A DNA stretch of 64,000 nt from an uncultured SAR116 cluster alpha proteobacterium (GCA_902595515.1 CACJQK010000001.1:1-64000), one strand, 5' to 3'; shown: positions 21,365 through 32,861, counted from the stretch's first letter. Numbers and translations are program-made. Notes: a model not told the origin generated them from the letters alone.

Positions 21365-22695
21365 GTAAGTTTGAAAAATTACAAAAAAACACAGATAACA
21401 AACTGTTAACAGTCAAATATATTGGATCAAGGGGTGAAGGTATATCTAATTTAACAACTGAGATTAATTATAGAGTGAATAATTATACTTTTTTTATTCC
21501 TTTTACTTTACCTGATGAAATAGTTGTTGTTAAACCAACTCTTTTTAATTCTGAAGGTGTTAGGGCAAATTTAGTTGAAATAAAATCACCATCACCAAAA
21601 AGAATTGATCCTAAATGCGAACATTTTTTTCAATGTGGTGGATGTTTACTTCAGCACTGGAATTTTGAAGATTATACCTCTTGGAAATTTGATAAAATTT
21701 CGCTACCAATATTAAAAATTTCGCCAACAACAATGATGAAAGAAATTAAAACATCTTCGATAAAAAGTCGTAGACATGCTAAATTTAAAGCAAAAAAATA
21801 TAAATCTAATACAATAATTGGGTTTAATGAATACAGGAGTAAATTTATTACAAAAATTCAAGAATGCCTAATTATTGAATCAAAACTTCAGAGATTTATT
21901 CATTATTTGGAAAAACCATTACATAAACTTCTTGGTATAGGTGATGAAATTGATATTCATGCAAATCTTCTAGACAACGGAATAGATCTACTCATACATG
22001 GTATAGATAAAATAGATTACCATAAATTAAATATCTTTGTTGATACTATTTCAAAAAGCTCAGTTATTAGATTTAATAGAAAATTAGAAGATAATACTAA
22101 CGAATTACTATTTACAACAGACCTATCAAGTTTATCTAACAAGTCTTTTTCATCTATTACTTTTCCTCCTCCAGGTGGGTTTCTTCAAGCAACTATGGAG
22201 GGAGAAAATGCGATTCTTGAAAGCGTTTTCTTGGGATTAAGTGAGAACAAAAAAACAAAACTGATTTGTGAACTTTTTTGTGGCTGTGGAACCATAACCT
22301 TACCATTATTAAAAAAACATTACCAAATACATTCATTTGAATTAGACAAAGATTCTTTAAAATCTCTAGATATTGCCGCTAGAAAAGAAAGTTTTGGAAA
22401 CAATGTTAAAACAAAAGTAAGAGATTTAAAAAATTTCCCTTTGACATCAGATGAACTCAGCAAATATGACGCAATTATAATTGACCCTCCACGTTCAGGT
22501 GCAAAATTGCAATTTTTGAATATTGCAAGATCAAACGTGTCAATAATAATAAGTATCTCTTGTAATGTTAACACTTTTATACGAGATGCCAAAATATTGA
22601 TTGAGAGTAATTATGAATTAAAATGGGTACAACCAATTGATCAATTCTTATTTTCTGCACATGTTGAATTAGTTGCAATATTTCAATTAAAATAA
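21361..22695 (+). CDS. Class I SAM-dependent RNA (uracil-5) methyltransferase, RlmD/TrmA family
   Basis: CEHFFQCGGCLLQHW Fe-S cluster, IIDPPRSGA, SISCNVNTFIRDAK. Confidence 0.9.
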   Translation: MSKFEKLQKNTDNKLLTVKYIGSRGEGISNLTTEINYRVNNYTFFIPFTLPDEIVVVKPTLFNSEGVRANLVEIKSPSPKRIDPKCEHFFQCGGCLLQHWNFEDYTSWKFDKISLPILKISPTTMMKEIKTSSIKSRRHAKFKAKKYKSNTIIGFNEYRSKFITKIQECLIIESKLQRFIHYLEKPLHKLLGIGDEIDIHANLLDNGIDLLIHGIDKIDYHKLNIFVDTISKSSVIRFNRKLEDNTNELLFTTDLSSLSNKSFSSITFPPPGGFLQATMEGENAILESVFLGLSENKKTKLICELFCGCGTITLPLLKKHYQIHSFELDKDSLKSLDIAARKESFGNNVKTKVRDLKNFPLTSDELSKYDAIIIDPPRSGAKLQFLNIARSNVSIIISISCNVNTFIRDAKILIESNYELKWVQPIDQFLFSAHVELVAIFQLK

Positions 22696-22698
22696 AAA

Positions 22699-22902
22699 AT
22701 GTTAATAAAAAAATCTATTACTATAAAAAAACATAGAACATCTTTATCTTTAGAAAAAGAATTTTGGGATGCCTTAAAAATCATCTCAAACGAACAAAAG
22801 TGTTCCCTAGAAACTTTGATTACTAAAATTGATTCTAACAGAAAAACTTCGCTTGCCTCATCAATAAGAGTCTATCTTTTAAAATTTTATATGAAAAACT
22901 AG
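22699..22902 (+). CDS. Ribbon-helix-helix domain protein
   Basis: KHRTSLSLEKEFWDALKIISNEQKCSLETLITKID. Confidence 0.8.
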   Translation: MLIKKSITIKKHRTSLSLEKEFWDALKIISNEQKCSLETLITKIDSNRKTSLASSIRVYLLKFYMKN

Positions 22903-24446
22903 CCTGTTATTCCAATTTGCCAAGGCGCAAATTCATGGCGACCAAGGTTTAAAATTTCACTTTTTGTTTTTTTACCAGAAGCAAAAGAAATAAATTCTTC
23001 AAAAATAATTTTACCCATTTCTTCAATATCTTTATCTCCGTCAATAACTAAACCACAATTTATATCCATATCTTCATACATTTTTTTATAAAGAGAAGAA
23101 TTAGTTGCTAATTTTATTGAAGGTGTTGGTTTTGCACCAAAACATGAACCTCTACCTGTAGTAAATGCTATTAGATTTGCTCCACCTGCAATCTGACCAG
23201 TTGCTGAAACAGGATCAAATCCAGGTGTATCCATAAAAACAAACCCTTTTTCATCGATTCTATCTGCATAATTATATACTTCCATTAAACCTGTTGTTCC
23301 ACCTTTCATAGCTGATCCTAAGGATTTTTCTAAAATATTTGCAAGACCTCCTTTTTGATTTCCTGGGCTAACTATTCCATTTATTTGTACGTCTCGACCA
23401 ACTGCGTAAACATTCTTCCACCAATTTACACGGTCCAATAATTTTTCTGCTACAGAGGAATTTACAGCTCTTGCAGTTAAAGTATTCTCAACGCCATATA
23501 TTTCAGGTGTTTCTGATAAAATAGCAGTACCACCATGACTTACAAGTATATCAACAGCTTTCCCCAAAGAAGGATTTGCAGAAATAGAAGAAAAAGCGTC
23601 TGACCCTCCACACTGAAGTCCTACCATAAGATTAGATAGTGGAACTTTTTCTCTAAAGATCACATTCGCCTTTTCTAGCATAACCTCTACAATTTTAATT
23701 CCTTCTTTAATTGTTGCAGTAGTACCACCATTTTCTTGCATTACTAAAGTTTTTAAATTTTCATTTTCTGAAAGTCCTTGGTGTGAAAACAAGCCTCCAA
23801 CCTGACACCTTTCACAACCAAGACCAACGACTAAGGATGAGGCAACATTTGGGTGACTTATGTAACCGCCTAATGTTCTATTTAACAAATTCATTGGTTC
23901 ACCTGACAATTCCATTCCACATCCAGTTGAATGACTAAAAGCGGCTACGCCGTCAACATTAGGATAATTAGTAAGTTTTTCAGGGGTAAAATAAGATGCA
24001 ATTTCATGTACAACAGTTGCAGAACAATTAACTGTTGACACAACTGCAATAAAATTTCTGGTACCTACGCGTCCATCTAATCTTTTAAAACCTGAAAATG
24101 TTCTTTCGCTTGAAGAATTTACAAATCTGGTTGGCTCATATTTGGAGCAATATTCATGTTCTCGTCCAAACTCTTTAAACACAACATTTGAATTTGTTAA
24201 AACTTGACCTTTTATTAAATCTGTATCTGCAAAACCTATTATTGTACCATATTTATAAATCGGGCTATCTTTAGCAATATCTAATCTAGCAATTTTTTGT
24301 CCTGAAAGTATTGGAGAATCTAATGTAATGTCAAAATCATCTAAGTGTTGATAGGCTTCCATATTTTTTATTGCAATAACAATGTTATCTACATCATTTA
24401 GAAGCACTGCCTTTGACGCATTTATATTAATTTGTTTTTTATCCAT
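22899..24446 (-). CDS. UxaA/GarD family sugar-acid dehydratase (altronate/galactarate type)
   Basis: GFKRLDGRVGTRNFIAVVSTVNCSATV; GLQCGGSDAFSSISANPSLG; CFGAKPTPSIKLATNS. Confidence 0.9.
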   Translation of the reverse strand: MDKKQININASKAVLLNDVDNIVIAIKNMEAYQHLDDFDITLDSPILSGQKIARLDIAKDSPIYKYGTIIGFADTDLIKGQVLTNSNVVFKEFGREHEYCSKYEPTRFVNSSSERTFSGFKRLDGRVGTRNFIAVVSTVNCSATVVHEIASYFTPEKLTNYPNVDGVAAFSHSTGCGMELSGEPMNLLNRTLGGYISHPNVASSLVVGLGCERCQVGGLFSHQGLSENENLKTLVMQENGGTTATIKEGIKIVEVMLEKANVIFREKVPLSNLMVGLQCGGSDAFSSISANPSLGKAVDILVSHGGTAILSETPEIYGVENTLTARAVNSSVAEKLLDRVNWWKNVYAVGRDVQINGIVSPGNQKGGLANILEKSLGSAMKGGTTGLMEVYNYADRIDEKGFVFMDTPGFDPVSATGQIAGGANLIAFTTGRGSCFGAKPTPSIKLATNSSLYKKMYEDMDINCGLVIDGDKDIEEMGKIIFEEFISFASGKKTKSEILNLGRHEFAPWQIGITG

Positions 24447-24464
24447 ATAAACCTCATATAAAAA

Positions 24465-25181
24465 TTAATTATTTTTTTTAGTACTTAACCAATTTTCAAA
24501 TATTTTTTTTTCTTTTTTGTCGGTTAATGGATATAACCCTCTGATAGTTGCTCCTTTTTGAACCTTATCTATTACATAATCTTCATATACTGTCATAGAT
24601 TTAACCTCATCAGAAATTTCTTTTATAACCTCATTAGGTATCACGACAACACCCTCTTTGTCGCCAACAATTAAATCATTTGGCCAAATAGCAACATCTC
24701 CACAACCAATAGGAGTGTTAATATCTATGGCTTGATGCAAAGTAAGATTAGTTGGAGATGATGGTCTATTGTGGTAGGCTGGAATATTCAATTTTTTTAT
24801 TTCATCTGAGTCTCTAAACCCACCATCTGTTACTACACCAGCACATCCTCTAACCATTAATCTTGTAACTAGTATGGCACCTGCTGATGCGGCTCTGGGA
24901 TCTTTCCTGCTATCAAAAATTAAGACATAATCTTTAGGACATTCCTCAATAGCTAACCGTTGCGGATGTTTTGGATTTTTAAATACCTCTATACTATTTA
25001 GATCTTCCCTTGCTGGAATATATCTAACTGTATAAGCTAATCCCACCATATTAGGTAATTTTGTATTTAGTGGGGAAACTCCTTGAATAAATTGATTTTT
25101 TAGTCCTTTTTTGAATAAAGCAGTACAAATTGTTGCTACACTTGCGTTTGAAAAAATTTTTTTTAATTCATTTGATAACAT
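24465..25181 (-). CDS. RraA-like family protein (aldolase/RNase regulator fold)
   Basis: GVVTDGGFRDSDEI, GCGDVAIWPNDLIVGDKEGVVVIP. Confidence 0.88.
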   Translation of the reverse strand: MLSNELKKIFSNASVATICTALFKKGLKNQFIQGVSPLNTKLPNMVGLAYTVRYIPAREDLNSIEVFKNPKHPQRLAIEECPKDYVLIFDSRKDPRAASAGAILVTRLMVRGCAGVVTDGGFRDSDEIKKLNIPAYHNRPSSPTNLTLHQAIDINTPIGCGDVAIWPNDLIVGDKEGVVVIPNEVIKEISDEVKSMTVYEDYVIDKVQKGATIRGLYPLTDKKEKKIFENWLSTKKNN

Positions 25182-25190
25182 TCTTAATCT

Positions 25191-26921
25191 CTAAAAAATA
25201 TCCGGCTCTTTCGCAGAACTTCCAAAATCGCTCTCTAAAAAATCAAAGTCACAACCTTCATTTGCTTGGCGAACATGATTACTATACATCCATAACCATC
25301 CTCTACCTGATTTTGGATTATTTTTTTTAACTTTCTTTTTTCTTTGTTGTAAAGTCTTTTCATCTACAAGCATGTTTATTGATCTCAAGTTTACATTTAT
25401 CTCTATAATATCTCCTGTTTCTAACAACGATAATGGACCACCCACATAACTTTCTGGAGCAACATGAAGAATGCAGGCACCATAACTAGTTCCACTCATT
25501 CTTGCATCAGAAATTCTAACCATGTCTCTTACACCCTTTTTAAGAAGTTTCTTTGGTATTGGCATCATTCCCCACTCAGGCATTCCTGGCCCCCCAACAG
25601 GACCAACGTTTCTTAAAACTAACACATGATTTTCAGTCACATCTAATTCATCACTATCAATAATTTTTTTCATATCTGGATAACTATCAAAAACTATAGC
25701 TGGACCTTTGTGTTTTAAAAATTTTTTATCACATGCAGCTGGTTTAATAACACAACCATCTGGTGCTAAATTTCCTTTTAAAACAGCTAGTGATCCTTCT
25801 TTATAGATTGGGTTATCTAAAGCCCGAATTATGTCTTGATTAAGCGTTTCTTTTCCATTAATAAGTTCGCTTAGCTTCATTCCTGATACAGTTATTTCTT
25901 CTAAATTAAGTTGGCTTGCTAAAGAATACATCAAAGATAGAATACCTCCAGCATAATAAAAATCTTCCATTAAATAGTCTTTTCCAGAAGGTCTTATATT
26001 CGCAATCAAAGGAATTTTTCTTCCTTTTTTATCTAGATCATCCATTGTTAAATTAACACCAGCTCTCCTTGCCATAGCTATCAAATGAATAATAGCGTTA
26101 GTAGAACAACCCATTGCCATAGCTACTGTAACAGCATTTTCAACAGAGTTTTCTGTTATGATATTTCTTGGAGTTAAGTCTTCCCATACCATTTCTACAA
26201 TTCTTTTTCCGACATTTGCAGACATTCTAATATGATTAGAATCTGCTGCGGGAATAGAACTAGCACCGGGTAAACATAATCCAATGGCTTCAGCGATTGC
26301 TGTCATTGTACTCGCTGTTCCCATAGTCATACAATGTCCATAGGATCTAGCAATACCAGTCTCAACTTCTTCCCAATCTTTTTGAGAAATATTTCCTGCC
26401 CTCAATTCATCCCAATATTTCCAACCATCTGAACCACTTCCTAAAAATTTACCTTTATAATTTCCTCTTAACATTGGTCCAGCTGGTAAAAAAATTGTTG
26501 GTAAATTTAAAGATATTGCTCCCATAATTAAAGCAGGTGTGGTTTTATCACAGCCCCCCATCAAAACAACCCCATCAATGGGATGAGATCTTATAAGTTC
26601 CTCTACTTCCATTGACAACATGTTTCTGTATAACATTGTTGTAGGTTTCACATACATTTCAGCAAGAGAGATAGCTGGAAGCTCTATTGGGAGACCACCT
26701 AATTGATAGATTCCTTTTTTTACATCTTCAACTCTTTGTTTGAAGTGCATATGACATGGTTGTATATCAGACCAAGTGTTAATAATACCAATAACAGGTT
26801 TGTTTTCCCAATCCTCTCTATCTAATCCCATTTGCATAGCTCTAGATCTATGACCAAAAGATCTTACATCATTGGGTGCAAACCATCTATAACTTCTAAG
26901 TTCTTCATATTTTTTTTTCAA
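25191..26921 (-). CDS. IlvD/Edd family dehydratase (L-arabonate dehydratase-like)
   Basis: GIINTWSDIQPCHMHF, LMGGCDKTTPALIMGA, SDARMSGTSYGACILHVAPE. Confidence 0.88.
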   Translation of the reverse strand: MKKKYEELRSYRWFAPNDVRSFGHRSRAMQMGLDREDWENKPVIGIINTWSDIQPCHMHFKQRVEDVKKGIYQLGGLPIELPAISLAEMYVKPTTMLYRNMLSMEVEELIRSHPIDGVVLMGGCDKTTPALIMGAISLNLPTIFLPAGPMLRGNYKGKFLGSGSDGWKYWDELRAGNISQKDWEEVETGIARSYGHCMTMGTASTMTAIAEAIGLCLPGASSIPAADSNHIRMSANVGKRIVEMVWEDLTPRNIITENSVENAVTVAMAMGCSTNAIIHLIAMARRAGVNLTMDDLDKKGRKIPLIANIRPSGKDYLMEDFYYAGGILSLMYSLASQLNLEEITVSGMKLSELINGKETLNQDIIRALDNPIYKEGSLAVLKGNLAPDGCVIKPAACDKKFLKHKGPAIVFDSYPDMKKIIDSDELDVTENHVLVLRNVGPVGGPGMPEWGMMPIPKKLLKKGVRDMVRISDARMSGTSYGACILHVAPESYVGGPLSLLETGDIIEINVNLRSINMLVDEKTLQQRKKKVKKNNPKSGRGWLWMYSNHVRQANEGCDFDFLESDFGSSAKEPDIF

Positions 26922-27026
26922 ATTAAATCCTTTAATTTTATCTCAATTTCATTTTGACTCTAATATAATAGAATTTCAAAGAAAAAATATTTTAAAGAAT
27001 TTCGTTGAGTTTTTTTTAAAAGAGTT

Positions 27027-27103
27027 TGGTAGGCCTGGAGGGACTTGAACCCCCAACCACTCCGTTATGAGCGGAGGGCTCTAACCAGTTGAGCTACAGG
27101 CCT
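27027..27103 (-). tRNA. tRNA with CAU anticodon, most likely tRNA-Ile2 (lysidine-type)
   Basis: AGGCCTGTAGCTCAACTGGTTAGAGCCCTCCGCTCATAACGGAGTGGTTGGGGGTTCAAGTCCCTCCAGGCCTACCA folds as a cloverleaf with encoded CCA; the acceptor stem resembles bacterial tRNA-Ile. Confidence 0.92.
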
Positions 27104-27173
27104 AATAAAAATATAGGAGCTTTATACTAGCACATATTGAGTATGTAAAGCTCAACTATTGAAAGTTAAGCTC

Positions 27174-29201
27174 TTAATTTTCTAAAAATGACCTTAATTT
27201 TCTAGATCGTGTTGGATGCTTTAATTTTCTTAGAGCTTTAGCCTCTATCTGTCTAATACGTTCACGAGTAACACTGAATTGTTGACCGACTTCTTCTAAG
27301 GTATGATCAGTATTCATACCGATGCCAAAACGCATTCTCAAAACCCTCTCCTCCCTGGGTGTTAAACTTGCTAAAATTCTTGTGGTGGTTTCTCTTAAAT
27401 TAGCATGAATCGCAGCCTCTAATGGCTGAACTGCCATTTTGTCTTCAATAAAATCTCCCAGATGACTATCATCTTCATCACCAACAGGAGTTTCTAAAGA
27501 AATAGGCTCTTTAGCAATCTTTAAAACCTTCCTAACTTTGTCAAGGGGCATTGAGATTTTTTCTGATAACTCTTCGGGAGTAGGCTCTCTTCCAATTTCG
27601 TGAAGCATTTGCCTTGATGTTCTAACAAGTTTGTTAATAGTTTCAATCATATGAACAGGAATTCTAATTGTTCGAGCTTGATCAGCAATAGATCTAGTGA
27701 TTGCCTGCCTGATCCACCAAGTAGCATAAGTTGAAAACTTATATCCACGTCTATATTCAAATTTATCAACTGCTTTCATTAAGCCAATGTTTCCTTCTTG
27801 AATTAAATCTAAAAACTGCAATCCTCTATTTGTGTATTTTTTTGCAATAGAAATAACTAATCTCAAATTTGCTTCAACCATCTCTTTTTTAGCTCTGGCT
27901 GCCTCTCTTTCACCTCTTTGAATAATCTGTATCAATTTTTTGTATTCTTGAACTGGCATATTTACATTATTCACAAAATCAAAAACCTGGTCACACAGAC
28001 TAATTATTTCATCATTATGATTTTCTGTGAATTTTTCCCATGATTTTGATTTTCCTGGTTTAATTGCCCAATTGTGATTTATCTCATTACCTACCCAACT
28101 ATTTATAAAGTCTTTTCTCTTGACACCTGAATTTTCAGCTAACCTTAATATAGATCCCTCAACATTAGTGATTTGACGATTCAATCCATACATTTGATCT
28201 ATTAATTCTTCTTGTTTGTTGTTATTAAGATAAATTTTTTCCATTTGCTCAATTAGTGTAATTCTTAAGTCAGATAATCTTTTTTCTGAGCGAGCTACTA
28301 AAGTTTCGCCTTTTCTTAACCTCGCTATTCTTCTTTCACTAAGAGTTAAAATTTCTTTAAATGTTTTAGCAACTTCATCAATCATAGCTAAAATCTGATC
28401 TTTAATTTCAGCTTCCATTGCTACTAGAGAAAGATTAATATCATCATCATTCTCTTCTTCATTCTCTTCTTCATTCACTTCTTCATTATCTTTATTTAAA
28501 TCATCTAGGTCTTCACTTTTTTCTTCATCTTTATTTACTAAATTACCTTTTTTGCTGACTAAATTTGGAGTTACATTTGCAGTTTTCAAATTATCAAATC
28601 TAAAATTATTTAAATTTTCGTTAATAAGTACTGGTTCATTAGCTCCTCCGTTTATTCGAGAATAAGTTGTTTCTAGGTCAATTATGTCTCTCAATAACAT
28701 AGTCCCATCATCAACTTCGTCTCTCCATTTTAGAAAAGCTCTCATAGCTAATGGAGATTCATAAATACCTCCCACCATTAGTTCTCTTCCTGCTTCTATT
28801 CTTTTTGCTATAGATATTTCACCTTCTCTAGACAAAAGTTCAACAGATCCCATTTCTTTCAAATACATTCTTACAGGGTCATCAGACCTAGCTCCTTCTT
28901 CATCGGATAAATTACCAGTATTTTTTTCATCCATTTCTTCTAAGGAGGTTTCTTCTTGCTCATCAACAATATTGAAACCCATGTCATTAATTGCTGAATG
29001 AATGTCTTCTATTTGCTCAGAGGTGTATTCACCAGGTGGCAAAGCTTGATTTAACTCATCAAGAGTGACAAAACCATTTGTTTTCCCTTTTTTAATAAGA
29101 GATTTAATTGCTGAATTGTTGAGATCTAAAACAGGACTATCGTTATTGCTAACTTTAGAATTATTTTTATTTTCATTTTTGGCCAGCATTATTAAACTCA
29201 C
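27174..29201 (-). CDS. rpoD: RNA polymerase sigma factor RpoD
   Basis: [58 protein letters not shown]; region 4 present. Confidence 0.98.
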   Translation of the reverse strand: MSLIMLAKNENKNNSKVSNNDSPVLDLNNSAIKSLIKKGKTNGFVTLDELNQALPPGEYTSEQIEDIHSAINDMGFNIVDEQEETSLEEMDEKNTGNLSDEEGARSDDPVRMYLKEMGSVELLSREGEISIAKRIEAGRELMVGGIYESPLAMRAFLKWRDEVDDGTMLLRDIIDLETTYSRINGGANEPVLINENLNNFRFDNLKTANVTPNLVSKKGNLVNKDEEKSEDLDDLNKDNEEVNEEENEEENDDDINLSLVAMEAEIKDQILAMIDEVAKTFKEILTLSERRIARLRKGETLVARSEKRLSDLRITLIEQMEKIYLNNNKQEELIDQMYGLNRQITNVEGSILRLAENSGVKRKDFINSWVGNEINHNWAIKPGKSKSWEKFTENHNDEIISLCDQVFDFVNNVNMPVQEYKKLIQIIQRGEREAARAKKEMVEANLRLVISIAKKYTNRGLQFLDLIQEGNIGLMKAVDKFEYRRGYKFSTYATWWIRQAITRSIADQARTIRIPVHMIETINKLVRTSRQMLHEIGREPTPEELSEKISMPLDKVRKVLKIAKEPISLETPVGDEDDSHLGDFIEDKMAVQPLEAAIHANLRETTTRILASLTPREERVLRMRFGIGMNTDHTLEEVGQQFSVTRERIRQIEAKALRKLKHPTRSRKLRSFLEN
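28451..28486 (-). repeat. 12-bp tandem repeat (3 copies) inside rpoD
   Basis: tctcttcttcat / tctcttcttcat / tcacttcttcat; encodes the acidic NEEENEEEN-type tract. Confidence 0.85.
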
Positions 29202-29240
29202 TTATAATAAACTTTATCAATTTTTTTGGTTATAAAAAAA

Positions 29241-30908
29241 CTAAATATTCTTAAAATCTAACAAACTTAGTAACTCTTTAAAAATAGTACATATATTTTC
29301 TTCATTTAAATGGTCAAGCTCTAAATTTAATCTAGATGGATAATTACTTTGCATAAAATTATTGATTTGAACAGAAAAACCTTCATTAATCATCTTCTGT
29401 TGCAGATCTTTAGGACTTATTTCAGGGCAATTACTAACCTTGTTCAATATTGAATTTTTTAAATTATTAAAATCCTTATTTTTGAATTTTATCAATGAAA
29501 TTTTTTCATTGAAGATTATACAGATTTTTGGATACATTAACATAATAAAAATGATAGCTCCAATCTTAATTTCAACTCCTGTCTTAGGAATATTTTTTTT
29601 TGAAGAAAATAATTTTTGATTTTTTACATTTATCACATTAGTTTTACGATAAATATTTTTGTTTTTTTCTCTAAATATTTTTATTCTTTTCTCTATTTCA
29701 TCACGATATGCTGACTTTAGATTACTATTTTCAATTGTATTTACTTTTGTTCTTAAATAGTTCCATGAATATGCATAACTTTCAGGTTCATTTTGTCTAA
29801 TAAATTTTAGACCCTGTGCCCATAACATATCAAAAACTCCTATTGCTTTATCCAAGAGATTTTCAAATTCTGCCAATCCATGATTCTTTATAAATTCTTC
29901 TGGATCAAGTTTGTCAGGCAAAAATACAAATTTTATTTTTTTTTTCAGTTTTAGTTTTGGAAGATATTTTTGAAAAACTCTTTCGGTAGCATTTTTACCA
30001 GCAATATCACCATCAAAAACTAAAAAAGCTTCGTCAACTATATTAAAGATTTTTTCTATTTGGTCATCTGTTAATGCTGTCCCAAGAGAAGCAACAGCAG
30101 GATACCCATGAGAATGAAGGCAAATTACATCAGTATAACCCTCACAAATTATAAAACGTTTTTTATGCAAAAGTTTTTTAGCATTAAAAATTCCAAATAA
30201 TTGACTGCTTTTAAGAAATAAAGAGGTTTCAGGAGAATTTAAATATTTTGGTTGACCATTTCCTAAAATTCTACCACCAAATGCAATTATTTTACCTGAG
30301 TTATTTAAAATAGGAAACATGATTCTTTGTTGAAAGAAAAAATCTAAATTTTCATTATTATTTTTTTTAACTAGACCTACTTCAATAAAATCATTTACAG
30401 AAAAACCCTCTTTTAATAAAGTAGAAACTAAATGCTTATTAGATCTTAAATTACCAGAATATCCCAAATTAAAGCTGTTTATAGTTGATTCATTAAAACC
30501 TCTTTTGTGTAAATAATTTCTAGCTTTTTCACCAAACGGAGCATTTAAGTTATTTATGTAAGATTGAGAAACTCTTTTTAGAAGGTTAAAATGATTTGTA
30601 ACTTTAGGATCATCAAAATATTGATATTTATTAGTATTAATTCCTGCTTGATCAGCTAATCTTTTTAATGCCTCTACAAAAGATAAATTTTCTGTTTCCA
30701 TTATGTAATTAAATATATCTCCATTTTTTCCACAACCAAAACAATGATAAAAACCTTTATCATCTGAAATGTTAAAAGAGGGTGTTTTTTCCTTGTGAAA
30801 TGGACATAGAGCTACGTAATTATTATTATCACGTTTTTTCAGAGATAAGTGTTTACCTATAACTTCAGAAAGTTTAATTGAATTTTTAATTTCTTCTTTT
30901 AAATCCAT
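29241..30908 (-). CDS. dnaG: DNA primase
   Basis: CPFHKEKTPSFNISDDKGFYHCFGCGKNGDIF zinc finger, EGYTDVI toprim. Confidence 0.97.
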   Translation of the reverse strand: MDLKEEIKNSIKLSEVIGKHLSLKKRDNNNYVALCPFHKEKTPSFNISDDKGFYHCFGCGKNGDIFNYIMETENLSFVEALKRLADQAGINTNKYQYFDDPKVTNHFNLLKRVSQSYINNLNAPFGEKARNYLHKRGFNESTINSFNLGYSGNLRSNKHLVSTLLKEGFSVNDFIEVGLVKKNNNENLDFFFQQRIMFPILNNSGKIIAFGGRILGNGQPKYLNSPETSLFLKSSQLFGIFNAKKLLHKKRFIICEGYTDVICLHSHGYPAVASLGTALTDDQIEKIFNIVDEAFLVFDGDIAGKNATERVFQKYLPKLKLKKKIKFVFLPDKLDPEEFIKNHGLAEFENLLDKAIGVFDMLWAQGLKFIRQNEPESYAYSWNYLRTKVNTIENSNLKSAYRDEIEKRIKIFREKNKNIYRKTNVINVKNQKLFSSKKNIPKTGVEIKIGAIIFIMLMYPKICIIFNEKISLIKFKNKDFNNLKNSILNKVSNCPEISPKDLQQKMINEGFSVQINNFMQSNYPSRLNLELDHLNEENICTIFKELLSLLDFKNI

Positions 30909-30935
30909 AATTTTTCTTATTAATTGAAATAAATA

Positions 30936-31400
30936 CTATAAGTTAGAGAGTTTTTCTTTGACAACTTTACTAACGTAACCAAAGTCCATCATTCCATCAT
31001 ATTGTTCTTTTATAATCTTTATTATTTTCCCCATATCTTTCATAGAATTACATTCTGATGACTTAATAGTTTTATTTATTATCTCATCAATCTCTTGTCT
31101 AGAGAGTTGGCTTGGTAGAAAATTCGTGATTATCTCAATTTCATGTTCTTCTTTTTTTGCTAAATCTAATCTGTTACCTTTAACATACAAGTCAATTGAT
31201 CCTTTTCTTTGTTTTATCATAGTCTGAAGTAGGGAAATAATTTCTTTGTCATTAATTTCTGAATCATGTCCTTTTCCTTTATATATTATGTCTCTCTCTT
31301 TTATAGCTGCCAGTATCAATCGAAGAGTGCTGACTAGATTAGTATCTTTTTTAATCATTGCTTCTTTTAAATTTTTTGAAACTTTTTCTCTAATATTCAT
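30936..31400 (-). CDS. GatB/YqeY domain protein
   Basis: STLRLILAAIKERDI, LPSQLSRQEI. Confidence 0.93.
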   Translation of the reverse strand: MNIREKVSKNLKEAMIKKDTNLVSTLRLILAAIKERDIIYKGKGHDSEINDKEIISLLQTMIKQRKGSIDLYVKGNRLDLAKKEEHEIEIITNFLPSQLSRQEIDEIINKTIKSSECNSMKDMGKIIKIIKEQYDGMMDFGYVSKVVKEKLSNL

Positions 31401-31504
31401 TTATTTTTCCTAATAATATTTGTTGATATATGTACACCAAGTCTAATTTTAAGAAAATTGATAACATAATTTATAAAATTTTAATCAAATAATTTGAAAT
31501 TTTA

Positions 31505-31533
31505 TTGACGAAGATACTAATACAATCTAATTA
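31505..31533 (+). promoter_or_regulatory. Candidate sigma70-type promoter upstream of carAB
   Basis: TTGACG-N17-TAATTA about 105 nt upstream of the carA ATG; sequence match only. Confidence 0.35.
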
Positions 31534-31637
31534 AATCTTGATGAAAATTTTGTTTACAAATTATTTCTTTTTAAATCCCAAAAATTCAAAAAACAATTAT
31601 ATTAAAAACCAGTTTTTTAGAAACCTAAAGGTGTCTA

Positions 31638-32861
31638 ATGAATAATGTTAATAATCAGTTTAAAGATAGTGGTTATATACCTTTTAATCTTAATTTAATT
31701 AATAAAAATTATACATTAAATAGTATATTAATTTTAGATAATGGATCATACTTTTTAGGAAGATCTTTTGGTTCTAAAAAAGAATGCTTAGGAGAAATAT
31801 GCTTCAATACTTCTATTTCTGGCTATCAAGAAATAATCACTGATCCATCATATACCGGACAAATCATAACCTTTACTTTTCCTCACATTGGTAACATAGG
31901 TTCAAACAAATTTGATGATGAAGGAAACACAAATTCTATTGCAGGTATTGTAGTTAGGCAACACCCAACAAACGACTCTAATTGGCGATCAGAAATCAGT
32001 TTTAATGAGTGGTTAACGAAAAATGATATACCTGGTATTTCTGGTATTGACACTAGATTGCTAACAAAAACAATTAGAAAACATAAAAGCTGTAATGCAA
32101 TGATATGTTACGATAAAACTGGAAATTTTAAAATTGAAGAATTAAAAAATAAACTAAAAGAGCATCCAAAAATGGATGGATTAAATCTTTCATCTTCTAT
32201 AACTACAAAAAAACAATACAAGTATACTGAAGGTGTACATGAATTAATATCATCAGAGGTTTATAATTTAAAAAACTACAAACCCAAAATTGCTGTCATA
32301 GATTTTGGCGTTAAACAAAATATATTGAGACACCTTGTTAACTTAAATGCAGAAGTTAATGTTTTCTCAGAAAATGCGTCTATTGAGGATATAAATAATT
32401 TCAAGCCTGATGGTATTTTTTTATCAAACGGTCCTGGAGATCCATCAGCAACAGAAATAAAATGTAGAAAACTATTAAGTGCTTTATTTCAACTTAAAAT
32501 TCCTGTTTTTGGAATATGTATTGGTCATCAATTAATTGGGCTATCGTTTGGAGCCAAAACTAATAAAATGCCTCAAGGTCATAGGGGAGCTAATCATCCT
32601 GTCAAAAATATATTTAAAAATAAAGTTGAGATTACCAGTCAAAACCATGGATATCAAATAGACTTAGATACTTTACCAAATTGTTTAGAAGTGACCCATA
32701 CATCTTTATTTGATAACTCAATAGAAGGTATAAAGCATAAATCTTTACCAATTTTTTCAGTTCAGTACCATCCAGAAGCTTCTCCCGGACCAACTGAGTC
32801 ATCTTACTTGTTCAATGAATTTTTAAACTTAATAAAAGTATCAAAAAATGCCAAAACGTAA
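31638..32861 (+). CDS. carA: Carbamoyl-phosphate synthase small subunit
   Basis: [36 protein letters not shown]. Confidence 0.97.
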   Translation: MNNVNNQFKDSGYIPFNLNLINKNYTLNSILILDNGSYFLGRSFGSKKECLGEICFNTSISGYQEIITDPSYTGQIITFTFPHIGNIGSNKFDDEGNTNSIAGIVVRQHPTNDSNWRSEISFNEWLTKNDIPGISGIDTRLLTKTIRKHKSCNAMICYDKTGNFKIEELKNKLKEHPKMDGLNLSSSITTKKQYKYTEGVHELISSEVYNLKNYKPKIAVIDFGVKQNILRHLVNLNAEVNVFSENASIEDINNFKPDGIFLSNGPGDPSATEIKCRKLLSALFQLKIPVFGICIGHQLIGLSFGAKTNKMPQGHRGANHPVKNIFKNKVEITSQNHGYQIDLDTLPNCLEVTHTSLFDNSIEGIKHKSLPIFSVQYHPEASPGPTESSYLFNEFLNLIKVSKNAKT

